From: CAZTQN01 sp964615765
GTDB lineage: Bacteria > Planctomycetota > Phycisphaerae > Phycisphaerales > UBA1924
DNA: 64,000 nucleotides
Assembly (NCBI GenBank): GCA_964615765.1
Contig: CAZTQN010000004.1
Coordinates: 139,203 to 203,202, forward strand
Direction: 5' to 3'
The notes below the pieces were generated by a model that had not been told where the DNA came from, did not search any database, and saw only the letters and a program-made list of their open reading frames with translations. The position numbers and the translations under genes were made by a program. Positions 7,247 to 16,157 of the stretch are shown here, in pieces. How positions within the stretch are numbered: position 1 is the first letter of the stretch; every line of letters starts with the position of its first letter.

Positions 7247-9283
7247 CTAGCAGCCGGCGAACCAGGCGGCGAGGAAGTCGAAGAGATCCTGCGGCGTGAC
7301 GCCGGCGAGGGCGTTGAAGTCCGCGGCTGGGCCGCCGGAAAACCAGGCCGCGAGGAAGGTGAACAAGTCCTGGACGGTGGCCTGTCCGGAGCAGTCGATG
7401 TCCCCGCGGCATGGGCAGGGGCCGATGAGGCGCGCGACGAGCCAGTCGGCGGCTTGGGTATCGGTCGCGGCCCCGAGAGCCCCGTGCCCGGCGCCGGCGA
7501 CGGTGGTGTAGACGTGGGGCACGCCGACGGCGGCCAGCGCGTCGCGGAGTCGGGTGCTCTGGCCGATCGGCACGGTGCGGTCTTGGTCGCCGTGCGCGAT
7601 GAAGACCGGCGGGTCATTCGGATCGATGTGCGTGATGGGGTTGGCAAGGGCCGCGGTGTGGGCGAGGGCGGGGAACGGGGGCGAAGGGTTGGACAGATTC
7701 GCGCGGAGCCAGGCGAGTCCTTGTCCGGGTTGAGACACGCCCAGCAATCGGCTTTCGGGAGAGTCCGGGTCGTCGTGGTTGAATGAGCAGCCGATGGCCT
7801 GAGCGGTGCAGTCGGGCTGCATGTTGAGGATGTCGGTCGGGCCGAAGTAGCTAATGCCTGCGGTCACGGGGGTGGTGAACGCGAGGTTGCCGCCGACATC
7901 GCCTTCGAGTTCGGGGTTGGCGCCGCTGGTGGTCATCAAGGCGGCGAGGTGCCCGCCGGCTGAGGAACCCCATACACCGATGCGGGCGGTGTCGATGTTG
8001 TAGAGGGCGGCGTTTGCGAGCAGGAAGCGGAGGGCGGCTTTGCAGTCGTGGATCTGCGCGGGAAAGGCGGCTTGAGTCGAGAGGCGATAGCCGACGGTGG
8101 CGACGGTGATCCCGCGGGCGCGGAGGTTGAGCGCGAAGGCGGGGACTTGATTGTGATCTCCAGATTGCCAGCCCCCGCCGTGGATCCAGAGCAGGAGCGG
8201 GCGGCGGCCGGTGCCGGAGGTCGCGGCGAAGATGTCCATGCGCAGGGGCGTGTCGCCGGTGAAGGTGGGTGCGGTGGCGAAGACGACGTCGTTCCACGTG
8301 GGGAGGTTGGGGTTGCCGCCGCCGCCAGAGCCCGCCGCGGTGAGCATGTATTGCCAGACGGGCTTGTACACCGGCGTGCCGTTCGAAGAACGCGGGGTCA
8401 CGGAGTCGATGACGACGCTGTTGTGGTATTGGCCCGGGATCGCGGGCTCGATGGACGAGGAGAGTTGCTGGACGTTGTTAAAGGGGGAAGGGGTGACGGC
8501 GATGTCGGTCGCGGGGCCGAGCATGCCCAGCGCGTTCCAGAAGGCGACCTTGGCCGTGAGTGCGTCCTGCACATGGCAGAACCCGAAGCAGCGCGTGGGC
8601 GGGGTGGCGAAGGCGTTCCACCATGCGGCGGGGTTGCCGGGGCCGCCGTCGGCGGCGGGCGCGGAGGTGCACAGCCGGCTCACGGCATGGGTGCGGGCGA
8701 TGACTCCGGCGTTACCGCCGCCTTGGGAGTGCCCCCACAGCGTGATGCGGTCCCACTGGATCGCCTCGTCGATGACGAACGCGTCCCAGCCTTCGTCGGG
8801 GTGCTGTGCGTGCAGGGCGGCGAGCACCTTGATGAGCCGGTTCTCGATCGAATCAGCGCGGGCGACGGTGATGAGCGGTGTGCGGTCGACGCCGTCGACG
8901 ATCTCGCGTCGGAGCGCTTCTGGGCAGGCGGGGTCGCCGGCGCAGACGACGAAAGGGCTCCAGTCGTTGGGATACGTGAGCCCGAGGGCGTGGTAGCCGA
9001 GTTCGCCGGCGGTGCGGAGCAGGTCGCGGGCGCCTTGGCCGGTGCCGCCGAGGCCGTGGAGGAAGAGGCAGAGCTCGCCGCGGCGTGCGGCCGGGTCGGT
9101 ATGGATGACCACGGCGTGATTGGCCGTCCAGGAGGAGATTTGCGGGTCGGTCGATTGTGGCGCGATCGACTGCTCCCGCAGCGCCTGAGCGTCGGCGGGT
9201 GTCGCGACGACCTGCGCGAGGCACGCAGCCAGAAGGACGGGGATGTTGGCAAACATGCGGCGGGCGGACGCTCGCGGGGGCAT
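7247..9283 (-). CDS. Secreted two-domain alpha/beta-hydrolase with GC-type dockerin tail
   Basis: This is a 678-residue exported protein. Residues 1-33 form a signal peptide that ends TPADA. The first hydrolase-like domain (about 60-300) has FLHGLGGTG and the nucleophile elbow WGHSQGGG. The second (about 330-605) is a BD-FAE/esterase-type alpha/beta-hydrolase with LLWIHGGGW (oxyanion loop), GSSAGGH (nucleophile Ser), an Asp in HGDQDRTVP and His in GAGHGAL. The last 65 residues are two dockerin-like repeats (DIDCSGQATVQDLFTFLAAW and a second copy) that end in Gly-Cys. The ATG at 9283 has a perfect AGGAGG site. It may act on ester-linked plant or algal polymers; the substrate is inferred only from the family. 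Confidence 0.85.
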   Translation of the reverse strand: MPPRASARRMFANIPVLLAACLAQVVATPADAQALREQSIAPQSTDPQISSWTANHAVVIHTDPAARRGELCLFLHGLGGTGQGARDLLRTAGELGYHALGLTYPNDWSPFVVCAGDPACPEALRREIVDGVDRTPLITVARADSIENRLIKVLAALHAQHPDEGWDAFVIDEAIQWDRITLWGHSQGGGNAGVIARTHAVSRLCTSAPAADGGPGNPAAWWNAFATPPTRCFGFCHVQDALTAKVAFWNALGMLGPATDIAVTPSPFNNVQQLSSSIEPAIPGQYHNSVVIDSVTPRSSNGTPVYKPVWQYMLTAAGSGGGGNPNLPTWNDVVFATAPTFTGDTPLRMDIFAATSGTGRRPLLLWIHGGGWQSGDHNQVPAFALNLRARGITVATVGYRLSTQAAFPAQIHDCKAALRFLLANAALYNIDTARIGVWGSSAGGHLAALMTTSGANPELEGDVGGNLAFTTPVTAGISYFGPTDILNMQPDCTAQAIGCSFNHDDPDSPESRLLGVSQPGQGLAWLRANLSNPSPPFPALAHTAALANPITHIDPNDPPVFIAHGDQDRTVPIGQSTRLRDALAAVGVPHVYTTVAGAGHGALGAATDTQAADWLVARLIGPCPCRGDIDCSGQATVQDLFTFLAAWFSGGPAADFNALAGVTPQDLFDFLAAWFAGC

Positions 9284-9338
9284 GGAAACTCCTCCTGCCG
9301 TGCTCAACGCCGACGGGGGAGGGCGTATTGCGTCTGTG

Positions 9339-9977
9339 TTATCGCCCCGCGCCCATGTAGAAGTACCAGCCCCAGCCGATGGTGAAGAGCATGCAGCCGT
9401 GGAGGGCGTGCTCGATGCAGGCGGCGGCGAGGGAGCGGTGTTTCTCGAGGGTTCGGGCGAAGATGATGCCGCCGACGGTGCTGAGGGCGACGGCGATCCA
9501 GTTGTGCATGACGATGTGGGCGTAGCCGAAGATGATGCCGGTGATGAGCCAGCCGCGGGGCCCGAGGGCGAGCGGGCCGAGGCGGCGGGCGGCGTATTGG
9601 CGGTAGGCGAGTTCCTGCGGGAAGACGCTCAGGAGCGGGTAGAAGAGCATGACGAGCGCGTAGATCTGCGGGCGCTCGCGCGGGAAGGCGAGCAGGCGAT
9701 CGGGCTCAAAGGCGGCGAGGACGGCGGTTGCGGCGACGCCGGCGATGGCGAGGCGCAGGAGGATGCCGGGCATCGCGGCGCGGACGCCGGCGAAGTTCCA
9801 GAGCCAGGCGCGTTCAAAGGCCGGGTCGCGGCGCAGGATGGCCAGGCAGATGAGGCCTTGCAGCCAGAGCGCGGGGAACAGGAGCGACGGCGGGAGGACG
9901 AAGGCGGCGATGGTGGGGAGCGCGGCGAGGAGGAGGAGGACTTCGAGGAGGCGGGAAGCGTTGGCGGTGGTAGGCAT
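9339..9977 (-). CDS. CPBP-family intramembrane protease-like protein
   Basis: This is a 212-residue membrane protein with about six hydrophobic segments. It has the CPBP (CAAX protease / bacteriocin-processing) motifs: PQELAYRQY, where Gln replaces the first Glu of the usual EExxxR, FGYAHIVMHN (the FxxxH motif) and a late HALHG. Variants with PQE are common in one subgroup and probably remain metal-binding. The substrate is unknown. I start it at the ATG at 9977, since the longer upstream frame runs into the promoter and 5' end of the divergent NACHT gene. Confidence 0.75.
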   Translation of the reverse strand: MPTTANASRLLEVLLLLAALPTIAAFVLPPSLLFPALWLQGLICLAILRRDPAFERAWLWNFAGVRAAMPGILLRLAIAGVAATAVLAAFEPDRLLAFPRERPQIYALVMLFYPLLSVFPQELAYRQYAARRLGPLALGPRGWLITGIIFGYAHIVMHNWIAVALSTVGGIIFARTLEKHRSLAAACIEHALHGCMLFTIGWGWYFYMGAGR

Positions 9978-10016
9978 GCTTCCCGCAACTCTACGCAGAG
10001 CTTGAGAATACCGCAC

Positions 10017-10045
10017 TTGCACCAAGACACATTCTCGACTAGAAT
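10017..10045 (+). promoter_or_regulatory. Sigma-70-type promoter of the NACHT gene
   Basis: TTGCAC (10017-10022) and TAGAAT (10040-10045) are spaced by exactly 17 bases, a strong match in a GC-rich genome. The predicted start lies near 10052, about 20 bases before the ATG at 10072, so the leader is short and the gene probably has its own constitutive promoter. Confidence 0.6.
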
Positions 10046-10071
10046 GCCAGCGTCCGGTGACGGAGGCGACC

Positions 10072-11841
10072 ATGGAAATCAACCCAGATGTCATTATTAA
10101 CAAATTGCTAGCTACAATCGCCTCAAATTTGGTAACGCGCGTTTTGGACACCCTTAGAGAAAAGCTCAGCAACCGAGCGGAACAATTTGAGTTCACCTGG
10201 AAGCGAGAACTGCCTGCATATCTTGCAGCCGCGTCCGCTCGCCATGACCGCGTCAAGACCCTGCTGAACCGCGAGACTGCTGCCGAGCTGTACGATATCT
10301 ACGTAGACCTTGATCTTCAATCAGGCAGTGCAAACATTCACCTCGCCAGCTGGACAAAACTGCTTTCGCACGGGACCAAGCACATAATCACCGCCACGGG
10401 CGGCGCCGGCAAATCCATGCTTATGCGACACTTGTTTCTTGGGTCTGTCGCCACTGGGAATTCACTTCCCATATTCTTTGATCTACGCAACGTAAACGCT
10501 GGGTCGACAGACATCGTCGACCATTTGCTCCTGTTGCTCTCGCAACACAAGCTAGAACTAACTAGAGATCAGTTTCAAGAGTTGCTTGACAAAGGGCTGC
10601 TGGCCGTCTTTTTGGATGGCTTTGACGAAGTTGATCCTGAGCTTCGGCAGGAAGTTCGCATGCAAATTAGGCTCTTGACAGAACGATCCGCTGACACGCC
10701 GGTGATTGTCTCCTCGCGGCCGGACGACGAATTTATCGGATGGTCTTCATTTCGCCAGTGGACAGTCCAAGGTTTGGACAAAGCTCGGGCAGTAGCACTT
10801 GTCGAGAAACTCAACTTTGACAAGAGCACCAAGGACCGGTTTGTAGGCGAGTTGCGCAAGCGCCTGTATGACCAGCATGCATCATTTGCCTCTGTGCCGC
10901 TACTGCTCACCATCATGTTCCTGTCGCACCTGTCCAATGCAGACATTCCCCTGAAGCGGCATTTGTTTTACGCCCAGGCGTTCGAAGCCCTCTGGAACCG
11001 GCATGATGCGACCAAGGACGGCTACAAGCGACATATATCTTGCGGACTTGCTATGGACGATTTTATCGCAGTGCTATGCGGCACCAGCATGCAGATGTAT
11101 GTGAAAAATCAAACAAAGGCTACCCAATCGGATTTGTGTCTGTTTATTGCCAAATCAGCAAAGCTATGCGACGTAACGGTGAATCCGGAGAAGTTTCTTT
11201 GGGATCTTCGCGAGTCGGTGTGCGTGTACATACAGGATGGTCTCGAGCTTGCGTATGCCCACCGCAGCTTTCTGGAGTATCATGCCGCGCTATTTCTCAC
11301 TACACGACCATCTTCAATCACTTCCAAACTATGGCCTCATGCACTTCGTCGTTTTGGTCAAGACGACGTACTCGGTCTTGCTCATGAAATGAACACGCCC
11401 ATTGTCGAAGAGGCGGTACTGCAACCGTTCATGACGAGGCTGTTGAATGAACTTCGACTTCCGATAAATGCGACTTCAACGGAGTGTTTTCTGCGCGTCT
11501 CGGAGTGGGCGTTCGACTTCTTTCAGTGCGGGCCGCCTCACGAAAGAGTTTTTGTCATAAGGCCAAACATGCACGCCGACTTTAATGTGCTAGTTTTTAT
11601 CTGCGTAGAATATTCAGATAAATCTAAACTAGACTTGCAGTATGTCGCTGTGCATGATTCGGTCGAAGAGTCGATCCTGGTTGCCTCGGAAGAGATGCGA
11701 TTCGACAAGGCGAAGATGGAGGCAGTAAAGCGATGCTTCCCGTTCTTCCCAGCACTGTTCGGTCGTTTAATTTCCTCAGCGGCCCGTCTGAATCAGGCTG
11801 TCAACGATCGCGGTGCCTCCGCAGACTCTGCGTTCTCCTAA
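10072..11841 (+). CDS. NACHT-domain NTPase, candidate anti-phage protein
   Basis: This is a 589-residue STAND/NACHT ATPase. Residues 1-100 are helical with no effector domain I recognise. The NACHT core follows: Walker A TATGGAGKS (107-115), Walker B with the NACHT-typical LLAVFLDGFDEVD (176-188), SSRPDDEF (sensor region), and a helical part ending in AYAHRSFLEYHAALFL (winged-helix/HETHS-like). The last 150 residues are unassigned and may sense a target. The start has a GGAGG site five bases upstream. Base composition is far lower in GC than any neighbour and codon use differs, which points to recent transfer. Bacterial NACHT proteins are known antiviral sensors; that role here is inferred. 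Confidence 0.8.
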   Translation: MEINPDVIINKLLATIASNLVTRVLDTLREKLSNRAEQFEFTWKRELPAYLAAASARHDRVKTLLNRETAAELYDIYVDLDLQSGSANIHLASWTKLLSHGTKHIITATGGAGKSMLMRHLFLGSVATGNSLPIFFDLRNVNAGSTDIVDHLLLLLSQHKLELTRDQFQELLDKGLLAVFLDGFDEVDPELRQEVRMQIRLLTERSADTPVIVSSRPDDEFIGWSSFRQWTVQGLDKARAVALVEKLNFDKSTKDRFVGELRKRLYDQHASFASVPLLLTIMFLSHLSNADIPLKRHLFYAQAFEALWNRHDATKDGYKRHISCGLAMDDFIAVLCGTSMQMYVKNQTKATQSDLCLFIAKSAKLCDVTVNPEKFLWDLRESVCVYIQDGLELAYAHRSFLEYHAALFLTTRPSSITSKLWPHALRRFGQDDVLGLAHEMNTPIVEEAVLQPFMTRLLNELRLPINATSTECFLRVSEWAFDFFQCGPPHERVFVIRPNMHADFNVLVFICVEYSDKSKLDLQYVAVHDSVEESILVASEEMRFDKAKMEAVKRCFPFFPALFGRLISSAARLNQAVNDRGASADSAFS

Positions 11842-12055
11842 CCCGTAGCGATCTGCTTGTCGTAGGCAGCAAGAAGGCACGGCACGCCAGGAGATCTTCG
11901 CGGGTGAGGCCCGGGTAGTTGGCGAGCACCTCAGCCTGGGACCAGCCGTGGGCGAGGAGGCCGACGAGTAACTCGACACTGAGGCGGGTGCCGCGGACGA
12001 CGGGTTTGCCGGCGAGGATCGCGGGGTCGAGGATGATGCGGTCGAGGTCGGGCAT
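11801..12055 (-). pseudogene. DUF433 (antitoxin-like) gene with replaced C-terminus
   Basis: The first 58 residues (PDLDRIILDPAILAGKPVVRG, then LAHGWSQAEVLANYPGLTREDL) are a clear DUF433 domain, a small DNA-binding-like fold often found in VapB45-type antitoxins. After LACRAF the family sequence stops; the remaining 25 residues are arginine-rich and run antisense through the last 41 bases of the NACHT gene. The likely reading is that arrival of the NACHT gene cut off the end of this gene. No toxin partner (PIN or DUF5615) is adjacent. It could still make a truncated protein. Confidence 0.6.
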
Positions 12056-12159
12056 TGGGGGAGTTTATGCGTGGGCGGGGGAGGCCGGGGTTTGCCCAAG
12101 ATTCGGGCGGGTGCGTGGGTGGTGGGCGTCGGGGGCGGGGCGGGTTCCTAAAGTGCGGC

Positions 12160-13338
12160 ATGAACACTCCAGTCATTGTCGCCGCGCGTCGTACGCCGAT
12201 CGGGAAGTTCTTTGGGGGGCTGAGCAAGGTGCCGGCGCCGGTGCTGGGGTCGTACGCGATCCGGGCGGTGCTGGATGATGTGCCGGCGGTGAAGGGGAGC
12301 GTGGACGAGGTGCTGATGGGGTGTGTGCTGCAGGCGGGGGTGGGTCAGAACCCGGCGCGGCAGGCGGCGCTGAAGGCGGGGCTGCCGGACACGATGTCGG
12401 CGATGACGGTGAACAAGGTGTGCGGGTCGGGGCTGGAGGCGGTGATGCGGGCGGCGGCGGCGATCAAGGCGGGGGACGCGGCGTGCGTGATCGCGGGCGG
12501 GATGGAGAACATGACGGCGGCCCCCCACTTCGCTCGCGTGCGCGAGGGCGTGAAATACGGCCCGGCGGCGATGGACGATCACATGGCCTTTGACGGGCTG
12601 CGGTGCGCGTTTGAGGCGTGCGCCATGGGGGATTCGGCGGACTTCATCGCGCAGAAGTTCCAGGTGAGCCGCGCTGAGCAGGACCGATTCGCGGTGCAAA
12701 GCCACCAGCGGGCGGCGGAGGCGACGAAGCAGGGGTGGTTCAAGAACGAGACCATCGCGCTGAGCGGGGAGCAGTGTCTGGACAAGAAGTCGCCGGGCGT
12801 GAGCGCGGACGAGGGGATCCGCGCGGAGACGACGCTGGAAGCGGTGAGCAAACTGCGGCCGGCGTTCTCGAAGGACGGGACCGTGACGGCGGCGAACGCG
12901 AGCCAGATCTCCGACGGGGCGGCGGCGGTGATCGTGATGAACGCGAGCAAGGCGGAATCGCTGGGCGTCAAGCCGCTGGCGAAGATCGTGGCGTATCACA
13001 CTTCGGGCGTGGCGCCGAAGGAGATCTTCGCGGCCCCGATCACCGGGATCGCGGGCGTATTGGCGAAGGCGAAGCTGAGCGTCGGCGACATCGACCTGTT
13101 CGAGATCAACGAGGCGTTCGCGGCCCAGGCGCTGTGCAACATCGGGGAACTGAAGATCCCGGAGTCGAAGTTGAACGTGTGCGGCGGTGGGATCGCGCTC
13201 GGGCACCCGATCGGCGCGTCCGGCGCGCGCGTGCTGACCACGCTGCTGCACCAGCTCAAGCGCACGGGCGGCAAGCGCGGGCTGGCGGCGCTGTGCCTGG
13301 GCGGCGGGAACTCGGTGGCGATGGTTGTGGAGGTGTGA
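12160..13338 (+). CDS. Acetyl-CoA acetyltransferase (thiolase)
   Basis: This is a 392-residue biosynthetic-type thiolase that condenses two acetyl-CoA or cleaves 3-ketoacyl-CoA in the cytoplasm. The catalytic residues are all present: nucleophile Cys88 in NKVCGSGLEAV, His in IALGHPIGASGARV, and the second Cys in GLAALCLGGG, plus the NEAFAAQ motif. The ATG at 12160 begins the conserved NTPVIVAARRTPIGKF; the open frame extends upstream through non-coding G-rich DNA. It is monocistronic and divergent from the DUF433 remnant. Confidence 0.95.
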   Translation: MNTPVIVAARRTPIGKFFGGLSKVPAPVLGSYAIRAVLDDVPAVKGSVDEVLMGCVLQAGVGQNPARQAALKAGLPDTMSAMTVNKVCGSGLEAVMRAAAAIKAGDAACVIAGGMENMTAAPHFARVREGVKYGPAAMDDHMAFDGLRCAFEACAMGDSADFIAQKFQVSRAEQDRFAVQSHQRAAEATKQGWFKNETIALSGEQCLDKKSPGVSADEGIRAETTLEAVSKLRPAFSKDGTVTAANASQISDGAAAVIVMNASKAESLGVKPLAKIVAYHTSGVAPKEIFAAPITGIAGVLAKAKLSVGDIDLFEINEAFAAQALCNIGELKIPESKLNVCGGGIALGHPIGASGARVLTTLLHQLKRTGGKRGLAALCLGGGNSVAMVVEV

Positions 13339-13399
13339 CGCGGGGAGGGGGAGCCGTCCACAGAGGGCTCGGAGGGGGCACGGAGGCGCGGAGGGGGAG

Positions 13400-13430
13400 G
13401 TTGAACGCGAAGGCTCGAAGGCGCGAAGCG
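13400..13430. repeat. Family C repeat (GAACGCGAAGG type)
   Basis: This is a copy of TTGAACGCGAAGGCGCGAAG, here with CTCGAAGGCG. Other copies lie near 32548, 35784, 43743 and 51218, each between genes and usually next to another repeat family. Confidence 0.65.
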
Positions 13431-13470
13431 GTGGTTGTGCGTGCGGCGGGTGGGGCTTGGAGATACAGAA

Positions 13471-13548
13471 ACCCACCCCCTGCCCCCTCCCTCTGGGAGG
13501 GGGTGGATGAGAGCCCAACTCCTGCCCCCTTCGTCTGGGAGGGGGTGG
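13471..13548. repeat. Two tandem family B palindromic repeats
   Basis: Two copies of the ACCCACCCC...CTCTGGGAGGGGGTGGATG element stand in direct order, the second slightly diverged (CTCCTGCCCCCTTCGTCTGG). They lie just past the metF stop codon and could form strong hairpins in a transcript of either strand. Confidence 0.75.
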
Positions 13549-13574
13549 ATGCGGGTGCGCGAAGCGGGTGGAGA

Positions 13575-14603
13575 TCAGCGTTTGCCGGGGAGGTGGGGCA
13601 TGAAGCCGAGGGAATCTTTGACGCCGAGGTTGAGGTAGATTTCGCGTGTGGCGGAGGAGCGGTTGAGGGTGTAGAAGTGGATGCCCTTGACGTTGTGGTC
13701 GAGCAGGTCGCGGCACTGCTCGGTGGCCCAGTGGACGCCGACGCGGCGGACGGCTTCGGGGTCGTTGTTGGTGCGGTTGAGGGCGCGGAGGAGGGGCGCG
13801 GGGAAGCGGGCGCCGGCGGCGAGGTCGGCCATGCGGAGCATGCCGGGGATCGACGTCACGGGCATGATGCCGGCGATGATGGGGACCTTGATGCCGGCGA
13901 GGCCGCAGCGGTCGCGGAAGTCGTAGAAGTCGCGGTTGTCGAAGAAGAGCTGGGTGACGATGTAGTCGGCGCCGGCGTCGACCTTGGCCTTGAGGTAGTC
14001 CATCTCCTTCACGCGGTTGGGCGTGGCGGGGTGACCTTCGGGGAAGCCGGCGACGCCGATGCCGAAGCCGCGGGCGTCGGGGTGGAGGCCTTTGGCGTTG
14101 AAGTCGGCGATGAAGCGGACGAGGTCGGCGGCGTGTTTGAAGTCGTCGGTGTTGCGGTCGTAGTTGGGGAGGGACTGGGGGACGTCGCCGCCGAGGGCGA
14201 GGATGTTGCCGATGCCGACTTCGGCGTAGCGGGCGAGGATGTCGTGGATTTCTGCGCGGGCGTGGCAGACGCAGGTGAGGTGGGGGACGGGGCAGAGCAC
14301 GCCGCGGGTTTTGAGGCGGAGGACGAGGTCGTGGGTGAGTTGGCGGGTGGAGCCGCCGGCGCCGTAGGTGATGGAGACGAAGGAGGGCTTGAGGGGTTGG
14401 AGGTCTTCGATGGCCTGGAAGAGGGCCTCGGCGGCGTCGGGGGTTTTGGGCGGGAAGAACTCGAAACTGAAGGTGGCGGGCTGGGCGGCGAAGAGGTCGC
14501 GGATGTGGTTGAGCGTCTGCGCCGCGGGCTGGCCGGGGGCGGCGCTGGCGGCGGAGTTGGGGGACGAGTTGGGCGAGGACGCGTGGTTGGGCGGCGGGGA
14601 CAT
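13575..14603 (-). CDS. metF: Methylenetetrahydrofolate reductase
   Basis: This is a 342-residue flavoprotein that reduces 5,10-methylene- to 5-methyltetrahydrofolate, the methyl donor for methionine synthesis. The TIM-barrel signature is complete: SFEFFPPKT (residues 46-54), SITYGAGGS, PHLTCVCH, ILALGGD, DYIVTQLFFDN and PIIAGIMP. The first 28 residues are rich in Ser, Pro and Ala and poorly conserved; an internal start is possible but I see no better site. It is monocistronic on the minus strand between the thiolase and the kinase-like gene. Confidence 0.95.
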   Translation of the reverse strand: MSPPPNHASSPNSSPNSAASAAPGQPAAQTLNHIRDLFAAQPATFSFEFFPPKTPDAAEALFQAIEDLQPLKPSFVSITYGAGGSTRQLTHDLVLRLKTRGVLCPVPHLTCVCHARAEIHDILARYAEVGIGNILALGGDVPQSLPNYDRNTDDFKHAADLVRFIADFNAKGLHPDARGFGIGVAGFPEGHPATPNRVKEMDYLKAKVDAGADYIVTQLFFDNRDFYDFRDRCGLAGIKVPIIAGIMPVTSIPGMLRMADLAAGARFPAPLLRALNRTNNDPEAVRRVGVHWATEQCRDLLDHNVKGIHFYTLNRSSATREIYLNLGVKDSLGFMPHLPGKR

Positions 14604-14821
14604 CGTGGGGAGTTTATCGGCGCTCGGCGGGGGTGAGTGGACCGGGTGTAGACCGGGTGGGCGGGGGCGACGGCGAGACGGCGGCGTGAACGATTGCGGG
14701 GTGTGGCGGGCGTTGCCGCGTGGGGCGGGTGTGGGTGGATGTGGCGAGGCACGCGCAGGGCGGCGTGCGGGGCGATACGCTTGGGTTCTTGAACTCGGCG
14801 GGGAGCGGGCGAGGGCGCCGG

Positions 14822-16018
14822 ATGATCGAACTGGCGGGCAAGCCGACGGTGGGTGTGTATGTGCTGACGCGGGAACTGCCGGCGGCGCTGGCGTTCTGGG
14901 GGCCGGCGATGGCTCACGGGGCGGCGGGCGCGGCGGGTGGTACGGGTTCAGGGGCGGCGGGGTCGGTCGGCCCGGGGGGGCTGGTGGGCGGGGTGGTTGG
15001 GGGCGTGGATTACCTGCTCGGCCCGGAGACGGATGGGATCGGCGCGATCGGGGCGGGAGCGCACGGGTCGGGCGTGGGTGGGATGAGCGCGGGCGGGACG
15101 GGCGGGGGTGGCGCGGGCGGAGGTGTGGTGGGTGATGCCGCGGGCGGGGCTGCTGGGGCGGCGGGCGGGAGTGTGACGGCGCGGGGCGGGCGGGAGGCGC
15201 CGGCGCGGTTCGCGGCCCTGCACCAGCAGGATCAGACGAGCCATGTGCTGTATCGGCTGCCGGTGGTGCGTGGGCAGCGGGAGCGGGAGCGCGTGCGGGC
15301 GGCGGTGGAGGCGGCGGCCGCGGTGAAGCACCCGCACGTGCTGCGGATTCAGGAACTGGTGTGGGACCCGGTGGGGCACCCGTGGATCGTGACGCCGTTT
15401 ACGGGGGATGTGGATGGGGTGCGGCCCTTGCCGCGGCTGGTGCGGGAGAAGCTCGGGCAACTCTCGCCCAACGAGACGGAGCACGCGCTGGAGCAGTTGC
15501 TCGACGCGCTGCGGCATGCGCACACGGGCGGGGCGGGCGGTGATGGCGCGGGCGGCACGAGCATCGTGCATCACGGGCCGGTGTCGTGGGAGCACGTGCT
15601 GGTCGATCGGCACGGGTCATTGATCATCGAGCTGTACGGGCTGGCGCGGCTGCTGGACGAGCGCGCGGGCGAGGGGTCGGCGGGAATGGACATGGTGCGG
15701 GAGGAAGTGCGCTCGGTGGTGGAGATCGGGTATCGGGTGATGACGGGGCTGCGGCCGGAGGAGCCGCTGATCCCGGCGAGCCGGCTGGTCAAAGGGTTGG
15801 ACGCGGCGTGGGACGCGTATTTCTCCGCGGGGCTGGACGTGCTGCGCGGGTTCGGGTCGGCGGCGGAGGCGATCGCGGCGTTGCCGGGGCGGCAGATGGA
15901 TGACGCGGCGGGACGGCGCGTGGGCGGCGCGCCTGGGGCCGGGGGGCCGCCGCCGGGCAAGGCTGGGGGGAATGCAGCGGGGTGGAGTGTGTGGAACTGG
16001 ATCTCGCCGCGGGGGTAG
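14822..16018 (+). CDS. Protein-kinase-like protein lacking catalytic residues
   Basis: This is a 398-residue protein. Residues 1-130 begin with a hydrophobic MIELAGKPTVGVYVLTREL stretch and a long Gly/Ala linker. From about 130 on, the layout resembles a Ser/Thr kinase: AALHQQDQTSHVLYRLP (beta strands), VKHPHVLRIQEL (helix C to strand 4), VTPFTGDVDGVRPL (hinge), and HHGPVSWEHVLVD where kinases have HRDLKPENVLVD. The catalytic Asp, the beta-3 Lys and the DFG Asp are not there (ELYGLARLL replaces DFGLARLL), so it should be a pseudokinase. Function is unknown; a scaffold or sensor role is a guess. Confidence 0.6.
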   Translation: MIELAGKPTVGVYVLTRELPAALAFWGPAMAHGAAGAAGGTGSGAAGSVGPGGLVGGVVGGVDYLLGPETDGIGAIGAGAHGSGVGGMSAGGTGGGGAGGGVVGDAAGGAAGAAGGSVTARGGREAPARFAALHQQDQTSHVLYRLPVVRGQRERERVRAAVEAAAAVKHPHVLRIQELVWDPVGHPWIVTPFTGDVDGVRPLPRLVREKLGQLSPNETEHALEQLLDALRHAHTGGAGGDGAGGTSIVHHGPVSWEHVLVDRHGSLIIELYGLARLLDERAGEGSAGMDMVREEVRSVVEIGYRVMTGLRPEEPLIPASRLVKGLDAAWDAYFSAGLDVLRGFGSAAEAIAALPGRQMDDAAGRRVGGAPGAGGPPPGKAGGNAAGWSVWNWISPRG

Positions 16019-16028
16019 GGGAGGGGAA

Positions 16029-16068
16029 GGGCCGAGGGGATAGGGCCGAGGGCCGAGGGCCGAGGGGG
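16029..16068. repeat. GGCCGAG heptamer-type repeat, intergenic copy
   Basis: GGGCCGAGGGCCGAGGGCCGAG-like tandem units follow the stop of the kinase-like gene. The same units fill the insertions in mqnE (45,871-46,663). It is followed at 16111-16146 by a family B palindrome. Confidence 0.7.
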
Positions 16069-16110
16069 GAGCGAGTCTCGGGGTGTGCGTGGGCCTGGGG
16101 TACGTGCGGA

Positions 16111-16146
16111 ACCCACCCCCCGGCCCCCTCCCTCTGGGAGGGGGGG
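16111..16146. repeat. Family B palindromic repeat
   Basis: This copy of ACCCACCCC...CTCCCTCTGGGAGGGGGG stands 12 bases beyond the 3' end of atpH. It may serve as a barrier or weak terminator for the ATP synthase transcript, although no U-run follows. Confidence 0.75.
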
Positions 16147-16157
16147 GTGGACTCGGG

